Virus record (IMG/VR): IMGVR_UViG_3300049796_000007
Location: 1 to 42,399 of that record
Source of the DNA: a virus
Direction: 5' to 3' (one strand)
Length of the DNA: 42,399 nt
Position 1 is the first letter of the stretch. Each line of letters starts with the position of its first letter. Below the pieces are notes generated by a model. The model did not search any database. It saw nothing but the letters and a program-made list of their open reading frames with translations, and was not told where the DNA came from. Positions 21,177 to 30,324 of the stretch are shown here, one piece after another. Both the position numbers and the translations under genes were made by a program.

Positions 21177-22676
21177 TTGAGCGACGCAAACAGGACCAAG
21201 ATCGGCTACTCCCAGCGGGAGACGACGTACAACGTGATCCCGACGAATCCGGCGATCCGGAATCTCCGCATCACAGGCGGCGGGCTCACGATCGATCCGC
21301 AGTTCGCCGAGTCGAAGGAGCTGCGCTCGGACCGCATGCCGGGCGAACCGATCCTCGTCGGGGTCGACGTAGGCGGCTCGCTGCCGATCGAGTGGTCGTG
21401 GCGGAACGCCGATGATCTCATCGAGGACGCCGTGCAATCGCTTTGGGTCCGGACGCCGGTGCGGGATAACAACGGCGTGGCGGATTCGGAGATCACCGAC
21501 GTCACCGTGACGACCGGCGTCTACACGTTCCTGACGACGGGCGCCGGGAATACGGACTACCACTTCGGCGCCTTCGCGATCGGGCACCTCGTGCGGGCGT
21601 CGGGATTCGGCGCCGCCGCGAACAACGGGCTCTTTCGGGCCACCGCGACGTCGGCCACATCGGTCACGCTCGGCAACGTGTCGGTCGCTGATGCGGCGCC
21701 GGCAGCGGCGGCCCGCCTCAAGGTGGTCGGATTCCGTGGCGTCGCGGGTGACATCACCGCGACGGCGACGGGGCTCGCCGCGACGGCGCTTGCCCTCAAC
21801 ACGCTCGGCCTGGTGCAAGGCCAGTGGCTCAAGGTTGGCGGGTCGGTCGCGGGCGAGCAGTTCGCCACGGCGGCCAACAACGGGTGGGCGCGGATCAACG
21901 GCACCATCACCGCCACGGCGATCCCGCTCGACAATCTGCCCATCGGCTGGACGGTGGACGCTGGCGCCGCGAAGACGATCACCGTCTACATCGGCGACGT
22001 CCTCAAGAACGGCGTGACTGAATCCACGCGGACCTACGAACAGCAGTACCCGGACCTCCTGGTGCCGGAGTACGACTACCTGCCGGGGATGGCGGTCGAC
22101 GAGCTCACGATCTCCGTCAAGGCCCGCCAGCCGATCGAGGCCAGCGCCAAGTTCATGGGCGGTGGGGTGAGCAGCATGAACGGCACCGTGCGGGCGGCCG
22201 GCGCCACCGACGTGGTGGCCCCGACGAACGACGTGATGAGCGCGTCGGCGAACGTGGGCGTCGTCTCCGAGAATGGGCTCGCCCTGTCCGCGGCGGTGAC
22301 GAGCTTCGACCTCACGCTCAAGAACAGCAAGCGCCGCCGCGATGTGGTGGGCTCGCTCTACAATGCGGACGACGCGTCGGGCGCGTTCCGGTGCGAGGCG
22401 AAGATCAGCATGTACTACAACAGCAACGTGATCCGGACGAAGATTCTGGCCCGGACGCCGAGTTCCTTCGCGACGCGCATCGTCGACGCATCGGCCCCGG
22501 TCAATAGCCGGGCCTACGTCGTCGACATGCCGCGCATCATCTACAACGGCGGCGGCAACGTGAACGTCCCCGGCATCGACACCGACCGCACGCTGGACCC
22601 GACCTTCACCGCGCACGCCCACGCCGTGCTCGGCTACTCGTTCTCGATGCAGCGCTTGGAGGAATACTTCCCGTAA
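21177..22676 (+). CDS. Major tail tube protein
   Basis: 499 residues, unusually long. The N-terminus RTKIGYSQRETTYNVIPTNP, LRITGGGLTIDP, SKELRSDRMPGEPILVGVDV, GGSLPIEWSW is the classic phage tail tube beginning (e.TtyG..p......lr.t...l......s.eir.dr......g). Residues about 120-290 hold two inserted beta modules with AIGHLVRASGF/AANNG and LVQGQWLKVGG/AANNGWARI, each probably facing outward. The C-terminal part (VDELTISVKARQPIEASAKF, LTLKNSKRRRDVVGSLYNAD) completes the tube fold. The start is TTG with a strong ribosome-binding site. It polymerises as rings around the tape measure. Confidence 0.85.
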   Translation: MSDANRTKIGYSQRETTYNVIPTNPAIRNLRITGGGLTIDPQFAESKELRSDRMPGEPILVGVDVGGSLPIEWSWRNADDLIEDAVQSLWVRTPVRDNNGVADSEITDVTVTTGVYTFLTTGAGNTDYHFGAFAIGHLVRASGFGAAANNGLFRATATSATSVTLGNVSVADAAPAAAARLKVVGFRGVAGDITATATGLAATALALNTLGLVQGQWLKVGGSVAGEQFATAANNGWARINGTITATAIPLDNLPIGWTVDAGAAKTITVYIGDVLKNGVTESTRTYEQQYPDLLVPEYDYLPGMAVDELTISVKARQPIEASAKFMGGGVSSMNGTVRAAGATDVVAPTNDVMSASANVGVVSENGLALSAAVTSFDLTLKNSKRRRDVVGSLYNADDASGAFRCEAKISMYYNSNVIRTKILARTPSSFATRIVDASAPVNSRAYVVDMPRIIYNGGGNVNVPGIDTDRTLDPTFTAHAHAVLGYSFSMQRLEEYFP

Positions 22677-22693
22677 GCCCCCTGTTCAGCGTG

Positions 22694-22740
22694 TCCCGTC
22701 GTGCGAGGTGCTGGCCCGGACTCGACGCACCACGGCGGGA
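22694..22740. repeat. Imperfect hairpin after the tail tube gene
   Basis: TCCCG (22694-22698) with CGGGA (22736-22740) and GTGCG (22701-22705) with CGCAC (22726-22730) form a bulged stem in the 106-base gap after the tail tube gene. It could partly terminate or protect the highly expressed tube message, reducing the amount of the chaperones that follow. Confidence 0.35.
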
Positions 22741-22782
22741 TGCGCTGGACAACCCTACCACCAGCACAGGAGTGCGCCTGCC

Positions 22783-23253
22783 ATGCCCAGCATTTCCCAA
22801 ATCTCGAAAGGCCAGTCGGACGCGAAGCTCAAGGAAGCCGGCGTCTGGGCTACGATCATCGTACCCGACGTGGTCGACCCGTTGAAGCTCAAGCTCCGCT
22901 CCGCGGCATCGAACGCGGTCCGCATGTGGGAGATCAAGCGGTACCGCGAGCAGCGCAACTACTACCTGAACGACAACCTGCCGCCGATCGAAGTGATCGA
23001 CCAGAACGAGATCGACAAGCTGGCCGACGTGATGGTCATGGACTGGAACGTCACCGACGACGCCGGGGCTCCGTCACCCTGCGACGCTGATGCGGTTCGG
23101 GCCATGATGACAATCTGGCCCGACGTCCGACGGGACGCGCTGGCCGAGGCGGCGAAGCACGCGAACTATCGCCACGCTGAGGTGGCCGTGATCGCAAAAA
23201 ACTCCGTACGGCCATCGTCGACTCATTCCGTCACGGTGGCCGAGGGAGCGTGA
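22783..23253 (+). CDS. Tail assembly chaperone, short form (gpG-like)
   Basis: 156 residues from ATG 22783: ISKGQSDAKLKEAGVWATII, VVDPLKLKLRSAASNAVRMW, then NDNLPPIEVIDQNEID and MVMDWNVTD. It lies between the tube and tape-measure genes, the constant place of gpG-type chaperones. A canonical slippery heptamer near its end gives a longer form. Without frameshift, translation continues to the stop at 23251-23253. The chaperone coats the tape measure during tail assembly and is not expected in the finished particle. Confidence 0.8.
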   Translation: MPSISQISKGQSDAKLKEAGVWATIIVPDVVDPLKLKLRSAASNAVRMWEIKRYREQRNYYLNDNLPPIEVIDQNEIDKLADVMVMDWNVTDDAGAPSPCDADAVRAMMTIWPDVRRDALAEAAKHANYRHAEVAVIAKNSVRPSSTHSVTVAEGA

Positions 23254-23546
23254 TCGCCGCCGCGCTGGCCGAGCAAGGGCTGGACGTGCCCGCGGATCTG
23301 CACCCGGATGATGTCTGGCCGGTGGCAGCGCCGTACCGGGACGCGTTCACCGTTCTCTCGGCTGGCCGGCGGCAGGGGTTCGGTGCGTGGGAAGCGTTGG
23401 CCTACAGCGAGATCGTCGCGTACGCGCACGAGAACGGGTACGCGGACTCGATCACGGAGCTCGAGGAGTTCGTCGCGCTCGTGCAGGGGCAGGACCACGC
23501 GTTCCTCGAAGAGTCGGCGAAACGGGCGAAGGTAAGGACGCGCTGA
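22783..23546 (+). CDS. Tail assembly chaperone, -1 frameshift product (gpGT-like)
   Basis: Slippage by -1 on A AAA AAC (23196-23202) joins codons 1-140 of the short form to the frame 23202-23546, giving 254 residues. The joined part begins LRTAIVDSFRHGGRGSVIAA and continues through HPDDVWPVAAPYRDAFTVLS, GRRQGFGAWEALAYSEIVAY to the stop. The downstream frame has only an internal GTG at 23250, so I take the frameshift as its real way of expression. In lambda the G/GT ratio controls tail assembly. The stop overlaps the tape-measure ATG (TGATG). Confidence 0.8.
23196..23242 (+). promoter_or_regulatory. Programmed -1 frameshift signal
   Basis: The heptamer A AAA AAC (23196-23202) is in the correct X XXY YYZ phase (codons GCA AAA AAC). 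Six bases later CGGCCA (23209-23214) can pair with TGGCCG (23237-23242), a stem at the usual stimulatory distance. The -1 frame is then open to 23546. Confidence 0.8.
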
Positions 23547-25996
23547 TGGGCGCTCCATCGCTCGCACAGCTCGGGATCGTGATCGAGAACGGGCAGGTCA
23601 TCAAGGCCACCGCCTCGCTCGACGCGATGACGTTCGCAGGGGCAAAGACGGAGGCAGCCACCCAGCGCCTCACGCGCCGGATGGCGCTGGCTGAGATCGA
23701 AGCGCGGCGCATGGACGCCGCGATGGGGTCGATGCACCCGACCGTCGCGAAGCTCGGCGCCGCGTTCGGGGCGTTCTCGGCGCTCGCCGTGGTCGGGTTC
23801 ATCGGGCACAAAACAATCGAGGAGACGATCGCGGCACAGAACGCGATGGCGCAACTGGAGGCGGCGGTCACGTCGACCGGGGGAGCCGCCGGTCGGACGG
23901 TCGAGCAGTTGGACGAACTCTCCAAGCAGTTGCAGAAGGAGACGACGTTCTCGGATGAGGCGGTGAAGGGCGCCGAGAAGATGCTGCTGACGTTCGACAA
24001 GATCCGCGGGGTCGAGTTCGACCGGGCGACGAAGGCCGTCACCGATTTGGCGGCGCGTATGGGCGGCGACCTCGAGGGTGCGGCGGTCCGCGTAGGCAAG
24101 GCGTTGCAGGACCCAGAGCACGGGCTGGCCGCGCTCCGCAAGACGGGCGTGTCGTTCTCGGCCGCGCAGATCGACGTCATCAAGAAACTGTACGAGACGG
24201 GTCAGGTGGCCGAAGGGCAGCGAATCATCCTGAAAGAGCTGGAGCACCAGTACGGCGGCTCGGCTGCGGCTGCTCGTGATACGCTGGGCGGCGCGCTCTC
24301 TGGGCTCAAGAACGCATGGGGCGATCTGTTCGAGGTGACGAAGGGTGGATCGCAGGGCATGGTGCAAGCGTTGAACGCGATCACGAACGCGCTGGAGAAG
24401 ATGGGCCCGGTGATGGACAAGTTCGTCCGAGACACCGTCATCCTGTTCCGGACGCTGTCGATTGATCTCTCAAAAGGCCCGGCCAACTTTCTGGAGGAAC
24501 GCAGAAAGATCATCGCCGAGGCCAACGCTGCGGCCAAGGTTGGGCCGGCGCTCGGTGGGGTGGGCGGGCTCGGGCCGGTCGAGACACAGGCGCAGATCGA
24601 TGCCGCGAAGAAGCAGCACGAGGCGAACATCGACCTGATCCGGGACGCCGAGCAGATGGCCGAGATCGCCGGGCTGGACGCCAAAGTGCAGGAGCGGGCG
24701 CGGATCGAATATGAGGCGATCAACAAGGCCATCCTCGCGCGGCGGGCCGCGGAGTCAAATCCCGCGCTCGCCAAAAGACTGGACGAGACGCTCGCGGCGA
24801 TCGAGAAGGAGAAGGGGCTCAAGCTCCTCGGGTTCGACAGCAACTTGTTGCGTGACGAGTTGAAGGGGGCGAAGGCGGACATCGAGCAGTTCATGGCGTC
24901 GGTCACGGCGGACGGTCTCAAGTCGTGGCGAGTGTTCTTCGACAGCCTGGACGACCTCGTCGGGAAGCTCATGGCGCGCCTGAAGACGCTCGGCCAGGAA
25001 GGCGGGTCGAAGTACAAGGCCCTCGGCGCCATTGGGATTGCGATTGCTGGCGGCACGGCGGGGTACCAGACCGCCCAATCGCTCTACTCCACGTCGCACG
25101 GCGCGGCCGGCAACTACGCGCGCGGCGCGCTCGGGGGCGCCGCATCGGGGGCGCTCACGGGGGCGATGATGGGCGCCGCGCTTGGTCCGATCGGCGCCGC
25201 CGCCGGGGCCGCGATCGGTGGCATCGCGGGGTTCGTCGGTGGCCTTATCGGCACCGGCAAGGCGGCCAAGGAGGCCGCGAAGCAGATGGCGGACGCACAG
25301 CAAGCGCTCGCGCTGAGCATGGCGTCTCTGCGCGCCACCGTGAGGGGCGAGACGCTGGACCAAGGACTCGCCCTGATCGCGGCCGATCGCGAGGCGCGCC
25401 GGAAGCAGATCGAAGACGCGTTCCCCGGTGGTGGGTCAGGTTCCGAGCAGGTGCGCAAGCGCAACGCGGCACTCAACGAAATGAACGCGCTTGAGGACGA
25501 GCGCATCCGACAGCTCCGTGAGGACTACGCACTCCAGCAGGCCCGCCAGTACGACGATCTCCGGGTCCGGGATCTGGCCGCCCAAGGGCGGGATGCCGAA
25601 GCGCGCGCGCTGGCGTTGCAGTTGACGCAGGAGCGCGAGCGGCAGGCCATGGTCAAGTCGTTCGGCGAGACGATCGACCCGACCGAAGCCGCGACGCTCG
25701 CGCTGCTGGATCAGGTGCAGGCGCAGGAGAAGTTGAAGGCGGCGACGGACGCAGCGAACGGCTCGGCGCTCAACATGGTGCAGGGCTACAAACTCCAGGC
25801 GACCATTTTCGGCGCGATGACGGCCCGGACGGCCCCGAATCCGCTGTCGCCGGCCGTGCTGAGTCGCGTGCCGTCGGGCGATCTCGCGGTCACCGTCATG
25901 ATGCCGAGCGGGGAAGTCCTCGGGAAGGTCGTCATCAAGGACTTCGCGCGACGGCAACGGCTCGGCGATTCGGAACTGAGCACGGTGCTGTCGTGA
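23546..25996 (+). CDS. Tail tape measure protein
   Basis: 816 residues. It is helix-rich with AVTSTGGAAGRTVEQLDELS, QLQKETTFSDEAVKGAEKML, GKALQDPEHGLAALRKTGVS, the region that many long-tail tape measures share. Residues about 490-575 are a Gly/Ala-rich membrane-like stretch (AIGIAIAGGTAGYQTAQSLY, GAMMGAALGPIGAAAGAAIG), then coiled coil, and the end is beta-like. At about 0.15 nm per residue this length implies a tail near 120 nm. It is the ruler for tube growth and may form a channel for DNA entry. Confidence 0.9.
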   Translation: MGAPSLAQLGIVIENGQVIKATASLDAMTFAGAKTEAATQRLTRRMALAEIEARRMDAAMGSMHPTVAKLGAAFGAFSALAVVGFIGHKTIEETIAAQNAMAQLEAAVTSTGGAAGRTVEQLDELSKQLQKETTFSDEAVKGAEKMLLTFDKIRGVEFDRATKAVTDLAARMGGDLEGAAVRVGKALQDPEHGLAALRKTGVSFSAAQIDVIKKLYETGQVAEGQRIILKELEHQYGGSAAAARDTLGGALSGLKNAWGDLFEVTKGGSQGMVQALNAITNALEKMGPVMDKFVRDTVILFRTLSIDLSKGPANFLEERRKIIAEANAAAKVGPALGGVGGLGPVETQAQIDAAKKQHEANIDLIRDAEQMAEIAGLDAKVQERARIEYEAINKAILARRAAESNPALAKRLDETLAAIEKEKGLKLLGFDSNLLRDELKGAKADIEQFMASVTADGLKSWRVFFDSLDDLVGKLMARLKTLGQEGGSKYKALGAIGIAIAGGTAGYQTAQSLYSTSHGAAGNYARGALGGAASGALTGAMMGAALGPIGAAAGAAIGGIAGFVGGLIGTGKAAKEAAKQMADAQQALALSMASLRATVRGETLDQGLALIAADREARRKQIEDAFPGGGSGSEQVRKRNAALNEMNALEDERIRQLREDYALQQARQYDDLRVRDLAAQGRDAEARALALQLTQERERQAMVKSFGETIDPTEAATLALLDQVQAQEKLKAATDAANGSALNMVQGYKLQATIFGAMTARTAPNPLSPAVLSRVPSGDLAVTVMMPSGEVLGKVVIKDFARRQRLGDSELSTVLS

Positions 25997-28900
25997 GAGC
26001 CTTACTCAGCGGCGAACTGGCGCAGGCTCAGAGCTACAGCAGCGATTACCACATCCGCTTAGAGGTCCAGAACGGATCGGGCACATGGATAGACGTCGGC
26101 GCTGCGCTCGGCCGGAAGTGGATCGTCAACGCGTCGTGGGGCGAGACGGTTGACTCGAAGGTCATGCAGGCGACGTTCACACTGTGGCCGGAAATGGGCG
26201 GCAATTCGCTCTCCCCGCTGATGACGGCCAGTGTGCTCAACCGGGATGATCTCGGCGCCTACGCGCCGCTGCTCAACATCGGGCGGCTGGTGCGGGCCTC
26301 GGTCGCGACAATGCCGCACCTCGTGCCGCTCGACGTCGCCAAGTACCGCAAGTTCTTCGACGGCCGGATCGACAACGTGCAGCAGGCGGACTCGCTGGAG
26401 GGCGTGGGGCCGATCACGATTCCCTGCTCCGATCTGGGCGGCTGGCTGATGGACCTCCAGATCGAGTCGTCGGGCATTCAGTACGGCACGACGCCCGTGG
26501 GGACCGCGCTCGAAACGGTGCTCCAGAACGTGATCACCGCCAACATCCCCGTCGGCGAGCCAGCCGTCACGCTCTTCAAGCAGTCCACGTCGAACTTCGC
26601 CGTCACCAACTGGGCGCAGGGCGACACGAAGCTCCTGGACGCGCTCTCTACGCTTGTCCTCGACTCGACGGGCGAGGATATCCGGTACCGCTACGACGCG
26701 GCGCATGTCTCGCGGCTCACATGGTTCAACCCGGACCGCGCACGGGTCACGGTGGACGCGACCTTCGCGCCGGGGTATACGCTCCGCTCGCTCGACGTCG
26801 CCTTGGCGAATATCCGGAATGCGGGGGAGATGCCGTATGTGGGCGGGAAGGCGGCGGCCACGTCGCCGGGGTCTATCCTCAACTTCCGTCGCCGCTTCTT
26901 CCGGCTGCCGGCGAGCGACATGGTCACAACGGCCGGTGATGCGCAGAAGGTGATCGACGCGGTGGTGAACGACCTGGGCTTCCCACCGGGTGAAGCGGCG
27001 GCCGAGATCCCCTTCTTCTGGCCGGTGCAGCTCTACGATCGCTACACGTTCGCGGCGAACAGTCGGCAGTACGACACGGACCAGACGTTTGCCGTGATGG
27101 GCTACCAGCACACGATCGCGCATGGGCAGGGGTCGACGACGCTGACCCTGACGGCGCGGATCGTGGGCGCATTCTCGGAATGGCTCACGCGGCTCGCCCT
27201 CCCGCCCGAAGTCCCGCAGCTCGTTGATTTCGATTGGAGCGATACGCCGACAGCGCGCACCTTTGTGTGGACGCGCAACGCCGCGACCGCCGCGATCTGG
27301 GTCTACGACACGCTGGTCGCGGTGGGCGGCGGCTCTGGGTGGCCGGTCGAGGGACAGGTGCCCAACGGCAATCCTGCCGTCCTGACGACCGGTACAGACA
27401 GCTACGTCGCCACGATCCCACCGGCTGGCTTCCAGCGGTTCGTGCAAATGGAACCGCGGACGGATCGTGGCGTCGTCGGCAATATCCGCCGCTCCGTCGT
27501 GGACGCCGCCCCGCTCGGGCTCATGTACAACCAGACGGTTGCGCAGATCACCGCGACGACGGCGACGACGATCGCGGTGACGGTGACGGCCACCGCGACC
27601 TCTGGCAGTCCCACCGTGCAGCTCGTCGCCGTGACGGGGAGCGCGACGCTCTTGTCTGGTCCGGCGATCGGCGTTGCCTCGCCGAGCGGCACGGTGTGGG
27701 TGTTCACCCGCGGTGCTGCGCTCGGTGGCTCTGGGCAGGCGCAGTTCCGGGCGATCGCCGCGGACAACGTGAGCGACGACGACCTCGTGGAGATCCCCGA
27801 ACAGGGGCGGGATACGGTCTACCTTGCCTCGCGCGCGCGCGTCACCGCGACGACCGCCACGACGGTGACCGCACGCTATGCGGTGGCTGATCCGTACCCC
27901 CCGGGCGGCGCCAGCGTGACGGTGACCTACCAGGACGCCGGGTCTGGGGGCGTATCACCGGCGAGCGGCGGAACGATCACGCCGGCCGCCACCCTGACGG
28001 AAGCGGCGGGAACGTTCATCGACTACACGATCACCCGGCCCGCGTTCGCGGTGGGCACGGCCCGGGTGACGTTCACGGCGAGCGCGGCGAATCGGGTAAC
28101 AGACTCCGACGCGGTTGATGTACCGGCCCTGGATCGCGATACGGTGGAGCTGCTCTGCCGGGCGAAGGTGCAGAGCACGAGTGCCACGCAGGTCGTCGCC
28201 CGCATCGCCGTGGCCGATCCGGTCTCGGGTGGCTCGGGCAACGTCACGGTGACCTATACCGGCGTGGGGGTTGGGACGATCGCGCCCGCCTCGCCGCAAA
28301 CGCTCACGTCGGCCGGGATCACGAGCGACATCGACACGACCGCGACGGTGGACATCACCATCGACCGGGCCGCGTTCCTCGCTGGGATGGGGCGCGTGAC
28401 GTTCACCGCCACGAGAACAGGTCGTGCGCCATCGACCGATTCGGTGGACGTGCCGTCAAAGGACCGGGATACGCAATCCGTGTCCGTGCGGCTGCTCCGG
28501 GTGAGCGAGACGGCGACGCAGATCGTGGTGCGGTTGGAAGCGATCACGCCGAACGCGGGCGACACCTGTACGGTCGCCTATGACGCGGCCGGGCTCACCG
28601 TCTCGCCGTCGAGTGGCGGCACGTTCACGTCCACGACTTCGTTCGGCACGACCGCGCACATCGACTACACGATCACGAAGGACACGCGTGGCGGCTCGCC
28701 GCGTCGGGTGGCGTTCACCGTCTCGGCCCCGGGCTACATCGACGGCACAGACGGGGTGGACGTCACGCCGGTCGCCTCGCTCGACCGGGCGAAAATGCAC
28801 ATCGGCGGCGGGCCGCAGACCATCGCGAATAACACGCCGACCCGCCTCGATTTCGACGTGGAGGATTTTGACGTCGGCGCAGGGATCGCTGATACCACGA

Positions 28901-29205
28901 GCGACCGAATCACCATCCCAGCTGACCATCTCGGCTTGTGGGTGCTGCACCTCACCGTGCGGTGGGACACGTCCGCTGTCGGCTACCGGAAAGCTCGTCT
29001 CCAGGACAGCAGCGGATCGGTCGTTGGTGAGAGCATCGTCCCCGGTGCCCCCACCATCGACACGCAACAGCACTTGTGGGCATTCGTGAACGACCCTGCC
29101 GCGGGCGAGTGGTACGAATCGTTTGTGCAGCAGACGAGCGGCGGGAACTTGAACGCGAACAACAACCAACCCCAAACGGCGGTCGAGGCGTTCAGGATAT
29201 GGTGA
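25993..29205 (+). CDS. Large tail tip/fibre protein with four Ig-like repeats and C1q-like end
   Basis: 1070 residues from GTG 25993. Residues 1-400 resemble distal tail or baseplate hub proteins (WIDVGAALGRKWIVNASWGE, RKFFDGRIDNVQQADSLEGV and a Tal-like fold order). Four repeats of about 100-110 residues then begin near 511, 609, 718 and 828, with shared features ATTATTVTARYAVADP, VTVTY, SPASGGT, IDYTITR, RVTFTAS and an RDT junction. Residues 935-1070 (MHIGGGPQTIANNTPTRLDF, LGLWVLHLTVRWDTS) match the jelly-roll of C1q/TNF-like phage domains. Probably the tail tip, with the repeats as a stalk and the C-terminus as host-binding head. Confidence 0.8.
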   Translation: MRALLSGELAQAQSYSSDYHIRLEVQNGSGTWIDVGAALGRKWIVNASWGETVDSKVMQATFTLWPEMGGNSLSPLMTASVLNRDDLGAYAPLLNIGRLVRASVATMPHLVPLDVAKYRKFFDGRIDNVQQADSLEGVGPITIPCSDLGGWLMDLQIESSGIQYGTTPVGTALETVLQNVITANIPVGEPAVTLFKQSTSNFAVTNWAQGDTKLLDALSTLVLDSTGEDIRYRYDAAHVSRLTWFNPDRARVTVDATFAPGYTLRSLDVALANIRNAGEMPYVGGKAAATSPGSILNFRRRFFRLPASDMVTTAGDAQKVIDAVVNDLGFPPGEAAAEIPFFWPVQLYDRYTFAANSRQYDTDQTFAVMGYQHTIAHGQGSTTLTLTARIVGAFSEWLTRLALPPEVPQLVDFDWSDTPTARTFVWTRNAATAAIWVYDTLVAVGGGSGWPVEGQVPNGNPAVLTTGTDSYVATIPPAGFQRFVQMEPRTDRGVVGNIRRSVVDAAPLGLMYNQTVAQITATTATTIAVTVTATATSGSPTVQLVAVTGSATLLSGPAIGVASPSGTVWVFTRGAALGGSGQAQFRAIAADNVSDDDLVEIPEQGRDTVYLASRARVTATTATTVTARYAVADPYPPGGASVTVTYQDAGSGGVSPASGGTITPAATLTEAAGTFIDYTITRPAFAVGTARVTFTASAANRVTDSDAVDVPALDRDTVELLCRAKVQSTSATQVVARIAVADPVSGGSGNVTVTYTGVGVGTIAPASPQTLTSAGITSDIDTTATVDITIDRAAFLAGMGRVTFTATRTGRAPSTDSVDVPSKDRDTQSVSVRLLRVSETATQIVVRLEAITPNAGDTCTVAYDAAGLTVSPSSGGTFTSTTSFGTTAHIDYTITKDTRGGSPRRVAFTVSAPGYIDGTDGVDVTPVASLDRAKMHIGGGPQTIANNTPTRLDFDVEDFDVGAGIADTTSDRITIPADHLGLWVLHLTVRWDTSAVGYRKARLQDSSGSVVGESIVPGAPTIDTQQHLWAFVNDPAAGEWYESFVQQTSGGNLNANNNQPQTAVEAFRIW

Positions 29206-29207
29206 CG

Positions 29208-29798
29208 CTAGGCGTGGTTACACGACGCCGTATCGGTGAGCGTGCGCTCGGCGAAGGTGGCCGTGCCACTGCCGGTCCAGTCCCACGCCCACTTGATCGG
29301 GTCGTTGGGTGTGAGGCCGTGGCCGGCCACGAACTGCGGCGAGTCCCATGCGTCGGTCGGTGTGATGGTGAGGATGATATAGCCCGCGGCGGGATTGTGG
29401 TTCCCCGCGTACCATCGCGCGACGATCGAATCCGTTGCGGTGGACGGTTGCAGCACTTCATTGATCGTGTCGCCGATCGCGAAGGGCGCAATGAGGCGCT
29501 GCCCGATCGAATCAGCGCCCGCGGCGATGCACATGAGCGGATGGTTGAACCGCGCATCCGTGATTGTGTAGGTGCCCTGTGGCGCGAGGCCGTTCTGGTT
29601 CACCTGCGGGCCAGAGAGGAGCGCGAACACGCGCCAACTCGCCCGGCCTGCCTTTGTCGTCGTGTCCAGATGGTTGAGCACGCGGATCGTGATGTACGGG
29701 TCCAGCGCAGGCGCCTTCGTGCCAGGCTGCGTCGAGCTACCACTGCACGCGGCCGCCAGAACGAGGGCGCCGCCGAGAGTCATCAGTCTTCGTTGCAT
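29208..29798 (-). CDS. Phage-encoded lipoprotein 1 (cargo)
   Basis: 196 residues. Residues 1-18 are a lipoprotein signal: two arginines, a hydrophobic run (LMTLGGALVLAAAC), Cys18, then SGSSTQPG. The mature part is mixed alpha/beta with ITIRVLNHLDTTTKAGRASW, RVFALLSGPQ, ARFNHPLMC and AWDWTGSGTATF, and ends TASCNHA; I know no family. It runs against all neighbours and its stop lies two bases from that of the tail gene. Such opposite-strand genes in a late module are usually morons, expressed in the lysogen. Function might be superinfection exclusion or a surface change. An upstream ATG at 29825 is less likely. Confidence 0.7.
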   Translation of the reverse strand: MQRRLMTLGGALVLAAACSGSSTQPGTKAPALDPYITIRVLNHLDTTTKAGRASWRVFALLSGPQVNQNGLAPQGTYTITDARFNHPLMCIAAGADSIGQRLIAPFAIGDTINEVLQPSTATDSIVARWYAGNHNPAAGYIILTITPTDAWDSPQFVAGHGLTPNDPIKWAWDWTGSGTATFAERTLTDTASCNHA

Positions 29799-29896
29799 CT
29801 GCTGCCTTGTGGAAGGGGTGTCCATGCAATCTATCGGACGACTCAGCCCCCCGTGTGGCAACCGATGGCCGCCAATCTGGCAGAGCGCCAGACGCC

Positions 29897-30316
29897 ATGA
29901 CGACCCTGCCCTCCTCCGGGACCCACTGGATCGAGCCGGCCGCCTCTGGCGTGGCGACCGTCGCGCGGCCGGTCCTCCTGACCGAGACGAGCGCGGGCGT
30001 GTTCGAGTTCGACGCACTCACTGGCACGCCTGCCGAGATCGTTGAGGAGTCACCCGATGTCTTTCGGATCATTCCCGCCAGCGCCTTCGCGTCGTTCGTG
30101 GAATCGCCCGCCGGGGTGTTCACGCCCACGCCAGGGACGAGCAACGCGACGCCGATCGTGGAAGGACCGGCGGGCACTTTTCAACTGATCCCAGGCGGCA
30201 TCAGTAACGCGCAGCTCGTGCAGACGAGCCCCGGCGTGTACGAGATCATCCCCGACTCCGCTCGGCGCGCGCGCGCCTACCGGCTCGGCGCGTCCAACAA
30301 CACCGTCCTCTACTGA
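29897..30316 (+). CDS. Tail-associated hypothetical protein with short internal repeats
   Basis: 139 residues. A recurring unit ends in a bulky residue and Pro: SAGVFEFDAL, SPDVFRIIP, SPAGVFTPTPG, GPAGTFQLIPG, SPGVYEIIPD, spaced by 20-25 residues. This points to a small repeated beta fold, perhaps a linker or chaperone of the fibre that follows. The C-terminus is YRLGASNNTVLY. I do not recognise a family. Confidence 0.6.
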   Translation: MTTLPSSGTHWIEPAASGVATVARPVLLTETSAGVFEFDALTGTPAEIVEESPDVFRIIPASAFASFVESPAGVFTPTPGTSNATPIVEGPAGTFQLIPGGISNAQLVQTSPGVYEIIPDSARRARAYRLGASNNTVLY

Positions 30317-30324
30317 GATACGAC

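Noticed and set aside
20346-22622. 758-codon open frame on the minus strand, opposite the tail terminator and tail tube genes
   Set aside because: It is Arg/His-rich without motifs and mirrors two well-supported genes. High GC removes stop codons from antisense frames here.
26059-27447. 462-codon minus-strand frame opposite the large tail protein
   Set aside because: It is again an Arg/His-rich antisense frame with no recognisable domain.
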